Assembly: GCA_003281065.1 (NCBI GenBank)
Contig: QCDA01000005.1
Location: 1 to 37,824, forward strand
Direction: 5' to 3'
DNA: 37,824 nt
Origin: Pelagibacteraceae bacterium AG-349-E10
GTDB lineage: Bacteria; Pseudomonadota; Alphaproteobacteria; HIMB59
This document shows positions 16,467-24,169 of this stretch, piece after piece (position 1 is the first letter of the stretch; every line of letters starts with the position of its first letter). The notes beneath the pieces are model-generated. The model searched no databases. It had not been told where the DNA came from and saw only the letters and a list, made by a program, of their open reading frames with translations. Position numbers and translations under genes: made by a program.

Positions 16467-17284
16467 TTATTTTGAAATATTCCTTGAATAAATAATTTTT
16501 GTAGAAAAATAATTATAATTACCGGTGGTATCATTGACATAATTACAAAAGCAAAGCGGTCAGAAATAGATCCGTACATTGTCTTAAGACCCATTACAAC
16601 AGTCCAATATTGTTCACTAGTAGTCATTATTAATGGCCAAAGATATTGATTATAGCCAAACACGAACATAAATATAAAAACAGCAGCAATCATCGTTCTA
16701 GATAAAGGAATTAAAAAATCTATAAAAAATCTCAAACTATTAGTTCCATCTAATTTAGCCGCTTCTAATAATTCATCAGGAATTGATTTATAAAATTGTC
16801 TAAAAAAGAAGGTTGCTATTGCAGAGGCAGAGATGGGTAGAATTAAACCAGCAAATGTATTTACAAGGTTTAATTTTGACATAACTATGTATGAGGGCAT
16901 TATTCTAAGCTCCAAAGGAACTAATAAAGTAATAAAAATTAACCAAAATATAAAAGTCGCATATTTGACTTTAAAATAAACTAAACCGTATGCGGCCATA
17001 AGTGATGTAATTACAGATAAAGTCGCTATACCTGTTGCCATAACAAAACTATTAAAAAACATTTTAAGAGCTGTTATTTCATTAAAAAAACCAGATTGTT
17101 TAAATAAAACCCTAGAATAATTATCAATAAAATTATCTCCTAAAAAAAATTGTAAACCGTTAGTATTTATAAATAGGCTTGAATGTGTTGAGCTTGCAAA
17201 AATTATCCATATTGGAACAATCATAATAAGTAAACCAATTGAAAGAATAAAATGATTGATAGTTGAGGATATAAATTTAGTCAT
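16463..17284 (-). CDS. ugpE: UgpE-type ABC permease, first tandem copy
   Basis: A 273-residue membrane permease with the EAA loop ELLEAAKLDGTNSLRFFIDF, and about six membrane segments. A typical Ugp importer has one UgpA and one UgpE; this operon has two UgpE-like subunits in tandem, evidently from gene duplication followed by divergence. Its start overlaps the ugpA stop by 1 base (TAATG), and its end overlaps the second copy by 4. The two could be alternative partners of UgpA. Confidence 0.9.
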   Translation of the reverse strand: MTKFISSTINHFILSIGLLIMIVPIWIIFASSTHSSLFINTNGLQFFLGDNFIDNYSRVLFKQSGFFNEITALKMFFNSFVMATGIATLSVITSLMAAYGLVYFKVKYATFIFWLIFITLLVPLELRIMPSYIVMSKLNLVNTFAGLILPISASAIATFFFRQFYKSIPDELLEAAKLDGTNSLRFFIDFLIPLSRTMIAAVFIFMFVFGYNQYLWPLIMTTSEQYWTVVMGLKTMYGSISDRFAFVIMSMIPPVIIIIFLQKLFIQGIFQNK

Positions 17285-18162
17285 TAATTGTAATGAATTT
17301 TACCCTCTATGTATCTGAATTGAAAAATTGTAATAACAAGAACTATTATCATCATCATGATTGATTGGGCACCAGCACTTCCTAGATCTAAACCTTTAAA
17401 GCCATCAATGTAGGCTTTATAAACTAAAGTTTTAGTTTCGCTTCCTGGAGCTCCAATAGTAGTTGTGTCTATTATTCCAAATGTATCAAAGAAGGCATAA
17501 GTTATATTAATAATAATTAAGAAAAAAGTAGTCGGCATTAATAAAGGGAAAGTAATTGTCCAAAATCTTCGAATGTTGCTTTTACAATCAATAATAGAAG
17601 CTTCAATAACTGTTTTTTGAATAGCCTGAAGTCCAGCTAAAAAGAAAATAAAATTTGCACTTATTTGTTTCCAGGAACCAGCTATAATTACATAAATATA
17701 TGCATCAAATACATTTTCATACCAATTAAAACCCCATAAATTATTAAATAAATGGTGAAGTAAACCATATCTTTCACTGAAGAAATAATTAGCCATTACA
17801 CCAACAACAGCCGGTGCAATAGCATAAGGCCAAATTAATAGTGTTTTATATGCACTTTTTCCATGCATGACTTTATTAGCTTGCACGGCAAGCAATAAAC
17901 CAATTGAACCTGTAATAAGAGTAATTATGAAACTATAGATAATTGTAAACTTGAAAGCAGTAAAATAGGAGGGATCAGAAAAAATAAATAAAAAATTATC
18001 AAAGCCAGCAAACTGAGAACCAAAACCAAAAGCATCTTGCATAGTAAAGGCATCTCTAAACGTTTGAATAATTGGCCAATATAAAAAAATTAATAAAATT
18101 AAAAGCTGAGGAGCTAAGAAAAAATATTGAGAATAATTTGATTTAAATTGAACTTTTTTCAT
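17284..18162 (-). CDS. ugpA: UgpA-type ABC permease
   Basis: A 292-residue inner-membrane permease of the MalF/UgpA class. It has an N-terminal membrane segment (FLAPQLLILLIFLYWPI) followed by the DAFGFG...FAGFDNFLFIF periplasmic loop and five more segments; the EAA loop is degenerate (VIEASIIDCKSNIRRFWTITFPLL). Its start codon is only 6 bases downstream of a strong hairpin after ugpB, with no accessible Shine-Dalgarno sequence, so expression should be lower than that of ugpB. Confidence 0.9.
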   Translation of the reverse strand: MKKVQFKSNYSQYFFLAPQLLILLIFLYWPIIQTFRDAFTMQDAFGFGSQFAGFDNFLFIFSDPSYFTAFKFTIIYSFIITLITGSIGLLLAVQANKVMHGKSAYKTLLIWPYAIAPAVVGVMANYFFSERYGLLHHLFNNLWGFNWYENVFDAYIYVIIAGSWKQISANFIFFLAGLQAIQKTVIEASIIDCKSNIRRFWTITFPLLMPTTFFLIIINITYAFFDTFGIIDTTTIGAPGSETKTLVYKAYIDGFKGLDLGSAGAQSIMMMIIVLVITIFQFRYIEGKIHYN

Positions 18163-18168
18163 TAAGTT

Positions 18169-18199
18169 AAAAGGAGGATATTATAAATATCCTCCTTTT
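18169..18199 (-). promoter_or_regulatory. Intercistronic hairpin between ugpB and ugpA
   Basis: Arms 18169-18182 and 18186-18199 are a perfect 14-bp inverted repeat (AAAAGGAGGATATT and its complement) with a 3-base loop. On the ugp mRNA it lies between the ugpB stop and the ugpA start, 6 bases from the ugpA ATG. Such hairpins after binding-protein genes usually stabilise the upstream mRNA and cause partial termination. The arm nearest ugpA carries CCTCC, and its GGAGG partner is on the far arm, so the only Shine-Dalgarno-like sequence is locked in the stem. Confidence 0.75.
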
Positions 18200-18213
18200 T
18201 AAAATAATATAAA

Positions 18214-19521
18214 TTATAGAGTTTTAGCAAACTGTTTTAATAGTTTTGCTGCACCCTTATCCATATTGCTTAGAGCTTTTTCAACAGTGATATCGCCATT
18301 TAGCATTGGCTCAACATTTTCGTATATTACTTCACGAATTTGAGGCCAGTTACCTGCTCTATATCCACCAGGGATAGTTGAGCCCTCAAGACCTAATTGA
18401 TCACCAACAGCTTTATGATAAGGAGATGCTCTATAAAAATTTATAGTTTCAGCTAACTCTATACCACCTTTTGTTACAGCAGCGTAACCTGTCATGTTAT
18501 GATAGTATAAATCCATTTCTGGTGAACCCATAAATTCAATAAATTTAGCAAGTCCTTTATACTCTTCTTCTGTATGACCGTTTAAAATCCAATTTGCAGC
18601 ACCACCAATAAATGTTGGATACTCTTTACCACCTGTTACTGAATCCCAATATGGTATTGGGTTGGTTGTAAAGTTTGGAAGTACACCTTTCATACCTCCA
18701 AAAGATGCAGCAGATCCAAACCAAAACGCAGCCTCACCGTTAGTAAATGGTGCCTGGTTATCTCCCCAAGCTCTTCCCTTGTAGCCATAGTAACCCTTTT
18801 CATACCATTCTTTAACTTTAGTCCAGTGATAGACAAAAGCTTCTGTATCAGCAAAAAGTGTTTTTGTAGGAACAGCATCATAGCCATTATTGCCATCTGT
18901 CATCAATAAATTATGCCTTGAGAAGAAATTTTCAGTCCAAATCCAAGGACTGTGACTTTGAAGAAGAGGAATATATCCAGCATCGAGTATCTTTTGAGCC
19001 ATACCTTCAAATTCTTCGTAAGTTTTTGGAACCTCTTCGATGCCAACTTCATTTAGGATATCCATATTGGCATACATGAGACATGTAGAACTATTAAATG
19101 GAACACCGATCATTTTTCCATCACCATCAGCATAAAAGTTTTTTATACCAGGAATGTAGTTATCAGCATCAACATCAATACCGTATTTTTCGGCCATCTC
19201 TTCAAAGCCGATAACAACTCCATTTTTGACTTGTGCTACCATTATAGCTGCACCTGCATCATAGACTTGTGAATAATGAGGTTGATCACCTGCTCTAAAA
19301 GCAGCTATAGTAGCTGCCATGTTGTCCTCATAGCTTCCTTTACCAGTAGGGATAACCATATACTCATCTTGTGACTCGTTAAATCGATTAGCTATTTCTA
19401 TGATTACATCACCTAAAAAACCACTGTTACCATACCACCAATGAATTTCGGTTTTACTGTAACTGTTTGAAGTAAATGCAAAAGAAACTAAAAGTACAAA
19501 AATACTAATTAGTTTTTTCAT
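18214..19521 (-). CDS. ugpB: UgpB-type periplasmic substrate-binding protein
   Basis: A 435-residue extracellular solute-binding protein (family 1) with a signal peptide of about 22 residues (MKKLISIFVLLVSFAFTSNS). The mature protein begins with TEIHWWYG, matching UgpB proteins, which bind sn-glycerol-3-phosphate and its diesters. FNSSTCLMYAN, SHSPWIWTENFFSRHN and GGAANWILNGH are recognisable family blocks. A strong Shine-Dalgarno sequence AGGAGG (19527-19532) lies 5 bases upstream of the ATG, unlike most genes here. The substrate is inferred; related polyol or sugar binding proteins are possible. Confidence 0.9.
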   Translation of the reverse strand: MKKLISIFVLLVSFAFTSNSYSKTEIHWWYGNSGFLGDVIIEIANRFNESQDEYMVIPTGKGSYEDNMAATIAAFRAGDQPHYSQVYDAGAAIMVAQVKNGVVIGFEEMAEKYGIDVDADNYIPGIKNFYADGDGKMIGVPFNSSTCLMYANMDILNEVGIEEVPKTYEEFEGMAQKILDAGYIPLLQSHSPWIWTENFFSRHNLLMTDGNNGYDAVPTKTLFADTEAFVYHWTKVKEWYEKGYYGYKGRAWGDNQAPFTNGEAAFWFGSAASFGGMKGVLPNFTTNPIPYWDSVTGGKEYPTFIGGAANWILNGHTEEEYKGLAKFIEFMGSPEMDLYYHNMTGYAAVTKGGIELAETINFYRASPYHKAVGDQLGLEGSTIPGGYRAGNWPQIREVIYENVEPMLNGDITVEKALSNMDKGAAKLLKQFAKTL

Positions 19522-19526
19522 TATGT

Positions 19527-19573
19527 CCTCCTATTAGAACGTTCCTTTTACCATTATATAACTATTTAATAGT
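19527..19573 (-). promoter_or_regulatory. ugpB ribosome-binding site, candidate -10 and operator
   Basis: Reading leftward, a 13-base palindrome ACTATT-T-AATAGT lies at 19561-19573, a TATAAT -10 candidate at 19553-19558, and the Shine-Dalgarno AGGAGG at 19527-19532. The palindrome sits where the -35/-10 spacer would be, consistent with a repressor site. No good -35 hexamer is seen, which suggests activator-dependent transcription or a chance -10 match. Confidence 0.35.
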
Positions 19574-19659
19574 CTCAGGAATAGATTGGCTGTGTATAAC
19601 TCTACAAAAAAATAAAAAAACTATGAATTTTTTGTGAAATTTAAAAATTAAGCTTTGAT

Positions 19660-20094
19660 TTATATGTTTTTTATTAAATATCTTAATGCGTAAATAAATC
19701 CATCTTTACCCATACCTATAATTGAACAATCACAAGCTGGTGCTATGAGAGACTTTCTTCGAAAGTCCTCTCTAGAGTATATATTGGATAAATGAACTTC
19801 TATTTTAAATATTGTTTTAATTTCAAGGGAGTCGTGTAATGAAACCGAGGTATGAGTCAAACCACCAGGATTAATTATGATACCAACGTATGACTCATCT
19901 AAGCCATTTATTTTATTGATGATCTCTCCTTCTATATTGCTTTGGAAAAAATCAAGACTACATCCTAATGTCTCAGACTCCTTAAGTAACTCGTTTTCCA
20001 AATCTTTTAATGTGAAATTTCCATAAACACTCTCTTTGCGTTTACCTAACATTTCTAGATTAGGGCCATTAATAATTAAAATTTTATTGTCCAT
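19660..20094 (-). CDS. aroQ: 3-dehydroquinate dehydratase, type II
   Basis: AroQ dehydrates 3-dehydroquinate to 3-dehydroshikimate in the shikimate pathway. The 144-residue length is typical of the dodecameric type II enzyme. It begins with ILIINGPNLEMLGKRKESVYGN, including the flexible-loop Arg and catalytic Tyr, followed by FFQSNIEGEIINKI, INPGGLTHTSVSLHDSL and the catalytic His region EVHLSNIYSREDFRRKS. It is separated from the 70-aa gene by 125 bases of divergent upstream DNA. Confidence 0.97.
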   Translation of the reverse strand: MDNKILIINGPNLEMLGKRKESVYGNFTLKDLENELLKESETLGCSLDFFQSNIEGEIINKINGLDESYVGIIINPGGLTHTSVSLHDSLEIKTIFKIEVHLSNIYSREDFRRKSLIAPACDCSIIGMGKDGFIYALRYLIKNI

Positions 20095-20207
20095 ATTTAT
20101 TGAACTTATATCAAAGATTTTTGCATTCCCAATGGGTATAATTTTAAATATTTCTCTATTTTTTTGGTTAAAATCACTATATTTATGATATTTAGTTAAT
20201 ATTTAAT

Positions 20208-20213
20208 AGGAGG
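20208..20213 (+). promoter_or_regulatory. Strong ribosome-binding site AGGAGG of 70-aa gene
   Basis: AGGAGG lies 6 bases upstream of the ATG at 20220. Few genes in the window have such a clear Shine-Dalgarno sequence. A TATAAT at 20137-20142 is a possible -10 with a 70-base leader, but no convincing -35 is seen. Confidence 0.7.
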
Positions 20214-20219
20214 TTAGTT

Positions 20220-20432
20220 ATGAGAAAATTCATTATAGATATGACTATGTCATATGACTTTCAGGTAACTATTGAAGCTGAGTCTGAGGAAGCAGCTAAA
20301 GCAAAGTTTACAAATACACCATTAGAGCAACTTGGTAGCTATAAATTTGGCTCATTTTATAAGACATTTAGAGGTATAAAATTAGATGAATTTGATCCAA
20401 GATTTTATAAGGACGAAGATAAAGTAAGATAA
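20220..20432 (+). CDS. Small hypothetical protein
   Basis: I do not recognise this 70-residue protein. It is soluble and has no signal peptide. It opens with a strand-like MRKFIIDMTMSYDFQVTIEA, then an acidic helix (ESEEAAKAKF), and a C-terminal half rich in Phe, Tyr and charged residues (YKFGSFYKTFRGIKLDEFD). The VTIEAESEEAAK pattern is common in small alpha/beta proteins. The clear Shine-Dalgarno sequence and dedicated upstream region indicate good expression. It ends 7 bases before bioY and may be co-transcribed with it. Confidence 0.7.
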   Translation: MRKFIIDMTMSYDFQVTIEAESEEAAKAKFTNTPLEQLGSYKFGSFYKTFRGIKLDEFDPRFYKDEDKVR

Positions 20433-20439
20433 GCATACG

Positions 20440-20994
20440 ATGAGTAGAACTATTACAGAAAATCTCTTTGGCACACACTTCTTTTCCAAGTATTACCTAA
20501 CTATACTAGGAGTGATTTTACTGACTATATCTTCTAAAATTTCTATTCCCTTTTACCCTGTTCCAATGACATTACAAACTTTGGTGGTTTTCTTTATAGC
20601 TGCATCAATGGGCATGATTGGGTTTTATTCAACATTTATTTATGTGGTTTTAGGTGTGCTAGGACTACCTTTATTCGCTAATGGTGGAGGAATTGGCTAC
20701 ATTTTTTCTCCAACATTTGGTTTTTTATACGGAATGGTAATTTCTTCGTTCATGATTGCATATATTCTCAAATCTGAAGTGAACACAGGTTTGATCAAAT
20801 TATCGGCTACTATTCTTGCTGGTGCATTTGTAATATTTTTATGTGGTATTAGTCACCTTTCGTTTTTTGTAGGTATTGAACAAGCTATAAATCTTGGTTT
20901 ATTACCATTTTTGTATAGTGAATTCCTAAAGATTGTATTGGCTATAGCTATAATTTTTGGGTTGATTCAAAGAGTTAATCAAAAAAATTCATAA
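20440..20994 (+). CDS. bioY: Biotin transporter BioY
   Basis: BioY is the substrate-capture membrane subunit for biotin uptake, working alone or with an ECF ATPase module. The 184-residue protein has about six membrane segments. Signatures: KISIPFYPVPMTLQTLVVFF near residues 32-51 and GVLGLPLFANGGGIGYIFSPTFGFLYG. No ECF ATPase or bioM/N genes are in the window. Presence of a biotin importer suggests dependence on external biotin. The 3' end overlaps the convergent HDAC-family gene by 6 bases. Confidence 0.95.
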   Translation: MSRTITENLFGTHFFSKYYLTILGVILLTISSKISIPFYPVPMTLQTLVVFFIAASMGMIGFYSTFIYVVLGVLGLPLFANGGGIGYIFSPTFGFLYGMVISSFMIAYILKSEVNTGLIKLSATILAGAFVIFLCGISHLSFFVGIEQAINLGLLPFLYSEFLKIVLAIAIIFGLIQRVNQKNS

Positions 20995-21897
20995 ATAAGT
21001 TTTACTTACAGTTTCAAATATTGAGAAGTGCCGAGATGCCAATTCTTGTCTATTCTTGCTGTATCCTCCACCTATAACAGTACAAATAGGTATTTTTTTT
21101 TCTTTGAAATACTCACATACAATTTCATCTCTTTTTTTAATGCCATCGTCAGTAAGGTTTAAATTACCTAGATCATCGTTAGAGTGCACGTCAACTCCTG
21201 CATCATAAAAAACAATATCTGGCGTAAAATTAGACTCAATTTGATCAAGTGTTTTTGTGAGGATATTTATATATTTAACATCATTTACTTCATCATCTAT
21301 TGGTACGTCTAAATTGCTATTTTTTTTGTTAAATGGAAAATTATTTTTACAATGAATTGAACATGTAAAAATATTATCAATTTTTTCACAAATAGAAGCA
21401 GTTCCATCACCTTGATGAACATCTAAATCTAAAATTAAAATTTTTTTTACTTTTTTTTGATTAAGTAAAGCTATTGATGCATAGGCTAAGTCATTAAATA
21501 CACAAAAACCAGATCCACAATCTTTAAATGCATGATGAGTCCCGCCTGCCAAATGACATGCAACACCATTCTCTAATGCCAATTGAGAGGTTTGTAAAGT
21601 ACCTTGTATAGCTAAAAAAGACCTCCTAGCAAGTCTCTTACTCCAAGGAAGATTTATTTTTCTCTCATCAGCCCTAGAAAGACTGCCTTGTTTAACATTT
21701 AAAACATATTCACTTTTATGGACACATTGAACATCACTTATAGGTGCTTCTATACTTTTATGAATGATTAAATTTTTATAGATATCTGAGTCTTTGATGT
21801 AGTTATAAAGGTCAGAAAATTTTGTTCCAACAAATCTATGTCCATCTGGTAATGGAATGTCATAATTATGATTATAAACGACATTAAGCTTACGCAT
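20989..21897 (-). CDS. Histone deacetylase family hydrolase
   Basis: A 302-residue zinc-dependent deacetylase-fold enzyme. Motifs in order: LAGGTHHAF with the catalytic His pair, FCVFNDLAYASIALL, the metal-binding LDLDVHQGDGTASI, and YDAGVDVHSNDDLGNLNLTD with the second metal Asp. Bacterial members deacetylate small molecules such as acetylated amines or proteins; the substrate cannot be assigned. It follows the frameshifted NAD(P)-binding gene by 9 bases and converges with bioY. Confidence 0.92.
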   Translation of the reverse strand: MRKLNVVYNHNYDIPLPDGHRFVGTKFSDLYNYIKDSDIYKNLIIHKSIEAPISDVQCVHKSEYVLNVKQGSLSRADERKINLPWSKRLARRSFLAIQGTLQTSQLALENGVACHLAGGTHHAFKDCGSGFCVFNDLAYASIALLNQKKVKKILILDLDVHQGDGTASICEKIDNIFTCSIHCKNNFPFNKKNSNLDVPIDDEVNDVKYINILTKTLDQIESNFTPDIVFYDAGVDVHSNDDLGNLNLTDDGIKKRDEIVCEYFKEKKIPICTVIGGGYSKNRQELASRHFSIFETVSKTYL

Positions 21898-21906
21898 TAT
21901 TAAGTA

Positions 21907-22559
21907 TTAACTTATTCTCACTATTTCGTCGGACTCGTATGTTACTTGACTTAGGTTTTTTTTTATAATGTTAGACATAGCCTTGGCTACTGTGTTAGCA
22001 TGAATTGGCTTCATTTTTTTTAGAGGGCCTATAAAAAAAGGGGATAAGAGTCTAAATATATATATATTCCTATTGTTTCAAAAATTCTAAATTGTTTTCT
22101 CTTTCCCAATAAAAATGAAGGCCTTAAAATACCAAGGTTTTCAAAACTTAAAGATTTTAATTCCTCTTCAACAAGACCCTTAAACCTCAAGTATTCTCCA
22201 GAGTGATTTGGATTAGCGAAACCCGAAGAAACAAAGACAAATGAGCTTATCCCATTAGATTTACAAATTTGAGCTATATTTATAGGTAATTCTAGCTCTA
22301 TTTTTTTATATTCAAGTTTTTGTGGTGAATTTTTTTTTGTAGTTCCTATACAAAAAAAACAACTATCAGCAGAAATTTTATCTTTCAAGCTCTCTATATT
22401 TTTAAAATTTGTTTCTATAATTTCTAATTTATGATGAATTATCTCAATTTTGGATCTGGTGAATACCTTTACTTTGGAATAATAATCATCATTAATTAAA
22501 ATTTTTAATAAATGATTACCTACAAGACCTGTTCCCCCAAAAACTACTGCCGTAGACAT
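21907..22559 (-). pseudogene. NAD(P)-binding Rossmann protein (HTATIP2/TIP30-like) with frameshift at an (AT)6 tract
   Basis: The first frame (22559 to a stop at 22029) starts with the nucleotide-binding VVFGGTGLVGNHLL and reads through FCIGTTKKNS, FVFVSSGFANPN, YLRFKG and LGILRPSFLLGKR, the order seen in TIP30-like short-chain dehydrogenases, then ends abruptly in YPLFL. The missing C-terminus is present in another frame: RLLSPFFIGPLKKMKPIHAN, then TVAKAMSNIIKKN, YESDEIVRIS and a stop at 21907. The frames meet at the dinucleotide run 22056-22067; removing one AT unit would join them. Either the gene is broken, the repeat length varies in the population, or the assembly has an indel. The intact product would be about 217 residues, a normal length. 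Confidence 0.8.
22056..22067. repeat. (AT)6 dinucleotide repeat at the frameshift point
   Basis: Six AT units lie inside the NAD(P)-binding protein gene exactly where its reading frame shifts. Slippage by one unit in either direction changes the frame, and five units would restore the family-like C-terminus. Confidence 0.8.
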
Positions 22560-22598
22560 ATAGGATTTATATATTAATATTTAAAAAAAATAACTTAT

Positions 22599-24101
22599 TT
22601 AATTTTTATTATATTTTTCTTTTAAAATATTCTTTTGGACTTTACCCATTATATTTTTTGGGAGTTCATCTAATACAAAATATTCTTTAGGAATTTTATA
22701 TCTAACTAAGTTTTTTTCTAAGTGGGATTTAATATTTTCTAATTTATTATCTTTTTGATACATGACTATCGCTGCTACAGGTATTTCACCCAAATCATTA
22801 TCAGGAATTCCAAAAACAGCTGACTCTATAACATTTTCATTTTCATTTATTACATCCTCTATTTCTTTAGGGTAAACATTATAACCACCACTTATAATTA
22901 AATCTTTATTTCTTCCAGATATATAGAGATAACCATCATCATCGAAATAACCAATATCTCCTGTAATAAAATATCCATCTTTTGTAAATGCTTCTTTGGT
23001 TTGATCTAATTTATTTAGATAGCCTTTAAACACATTAGGGCCTTTAATTTCTATCATTCCAATTTGATTTTTATTTAATACCTCAGATCCCTCTGTAACG
23101 CTTATTCTAATATTTATATCTTTTATTGGTTTTCCAACAGAGCCAGCTTTTCTAACGCCATCAAGAGGATTAGATGAATTCATATTTGTCTCTGTCATAC
23201 CGTAGCGCTCTAAAATGTGATGACCTGTAATATCATAAAAATTTTTATGTGTTTCTTTTAATAACGGAGCGCTACCAGAAATAAATAACCTCATATTCTT
23301 CGTATGCTTTCTATTTAATCTTTTATCTTTTAACAATCTTGTATAAAAAGTAGGTACTCCCATCATCAAGGTAGATTTATCAAAAGCCTGAAAAACATTA
23401 TCTAAATTGAAATTTTTAAGCAACCTTACAGTTGCTCCAGCCATCATTGTAGTGTTCATAGCCACAAACAATCCATGAGTATGATAAATTGGAAGAGAGT
23501 GGATCAAAGTATCATCATGGTTAATATTCCATAAATTAACTAATTGATTTGCATTAGAAACTAAATTCAGCTGTGTTAACATAGCTCCTTTAGGTTTGCC
23601 AGTTGTGCCTGAGGTATATAGAAGAGCTGCTAAATCATCATCTTTTCTAAAAGCTGGCTTAAAATAACTATCAAAATTTTTAAGGCCATCTGTAATCTCT
23701 CCCTCTCCATTCACGTTCATAGATAAAATTTTACATCCTATTTCATCACATATGGGCTTTAGTTTTTGAATTTCACTTTCTTCACAAATTAAAAAAGCTG
23801 GTTGTGCGTCTTTTACAAAGTAGTTAGTTTCAATTGGTGTATAATTTGAATTAAGAGGGAAATAAACGGCACCAGTCATTATAGAAGATAGGTATAAAGC
23901 AATGGTTTCTTTACATTTAGGAGCTTTTACAAGTATATGATCTCCAACTTTTAATCCGAACTTGATTAGTTTATGAGAGATTTTTGAAGCAATAGAGATA
24001 ATTTCCTCATAACTAAATGATTTACCATCATCAAGTAGTAAAAAAGTTCCTTTATTATCTAAATTTGGTTCAATTAGTTGTGAATAAAGAAAATTATTCA
24101 A
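22599..24101 (-). CDS. matB: Malonyl-CoA synthase (MatB-like acyl-CoA ligase)
   Basis: An adenylate-forming enzyme of 500 residues that would make malonyl-CoA from malonate, ATP and CoA. Core motifs: LLYTSGTTGKPKGAM (P-loop), LPIYHTHGLFVAMN, MMGVPTFYTRLL, RLFISGSAPLL, ERYGMTETNMN and GRNKDLIISGGYNVYPKEIE. The HTHGLFVA, MMGVPTFYTRLL and ERYGMTETNMN-x-SNP combination is characteristic of the malonyl-CoA synthase clade rather than general acyl-CoA ligases. The start is a TTG; an ATG 7 bases upstream is out of frame because of a TTTT run, and one T fewer would join it in frame. No Shine-Dalgarno sequence is visible. Confidence 0.85.
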   Translation of the reverse strand: MNNFLYSQLIEPNLDNKGTFLLLDDGKSFSYEEIISIASKISHKLIKFGLKVGDHILVKAPKCKETIALYLSSIMTGAVYFPLNSNYTPIETNYFVKDAQPAFLICEESEIQKLKPICDEIGCKILSMNVNGEGEITDGLKNFDSYFKPAFRKDDDLAALLYTSGTTGKPKGAMLTQLNLVSNANQLVNLWNINHDDTLIHSLPIYHTHGLFVAMNTTMMAGATVRLLKNFNLDNVFQAFDKSTLMMGVPTFYTRLLKDKRLNRKHTKNMRLFISGSAPLLKETHKNFYDITGHHILERYGMTETNMNSSNPLDGVRKAGSVGKPIKDINIRISVTEGSEVLNKNQIGMIEIKGPNVFKGYLNKLDQTKEAFTKDGYFITGDIGYFDDDGYLYISGRNKDLIISGGYNVYPKEIEDVINENENVIESAVFGIPDNDLGEIPVAAIVMYQKDNKLENIKSHLEKNLVRYKIPKEYFVLDELPKNIMGKVQKNILKEKYNKN

Positions 24102-24128
24102 AACTCATTTATTTATTATTCGAAATAA

Positions 24129-24155
24129 AAGGCTCTGCAATATAAACAGAGCCTT
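24129..24155 (-). terminator. Intrinsic terminator after the betaine-type binding protein gene
   Basis: Arms AAGGCTCTG (24129-24137) and CAGAGCCTT (24147-24155) form a 9-bp GC-containing stem with a 9-base loop. On the leftward transcript it is followed by TTTATTT, and it lies 14 bases after the stop of the binding protein gene, separating it from matB. Confidence 0.75.
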
Positions 24156-24169
24156 AAAATTTTATGATC

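Noticed and set aside
18690-18896. 68-codon open frame overlapping ugpB in another frame
   Set aside because: Same strand but a different frame inside a conserved ugpB block; Met/Leu/Arg-rich translation without a recognisable pattern.
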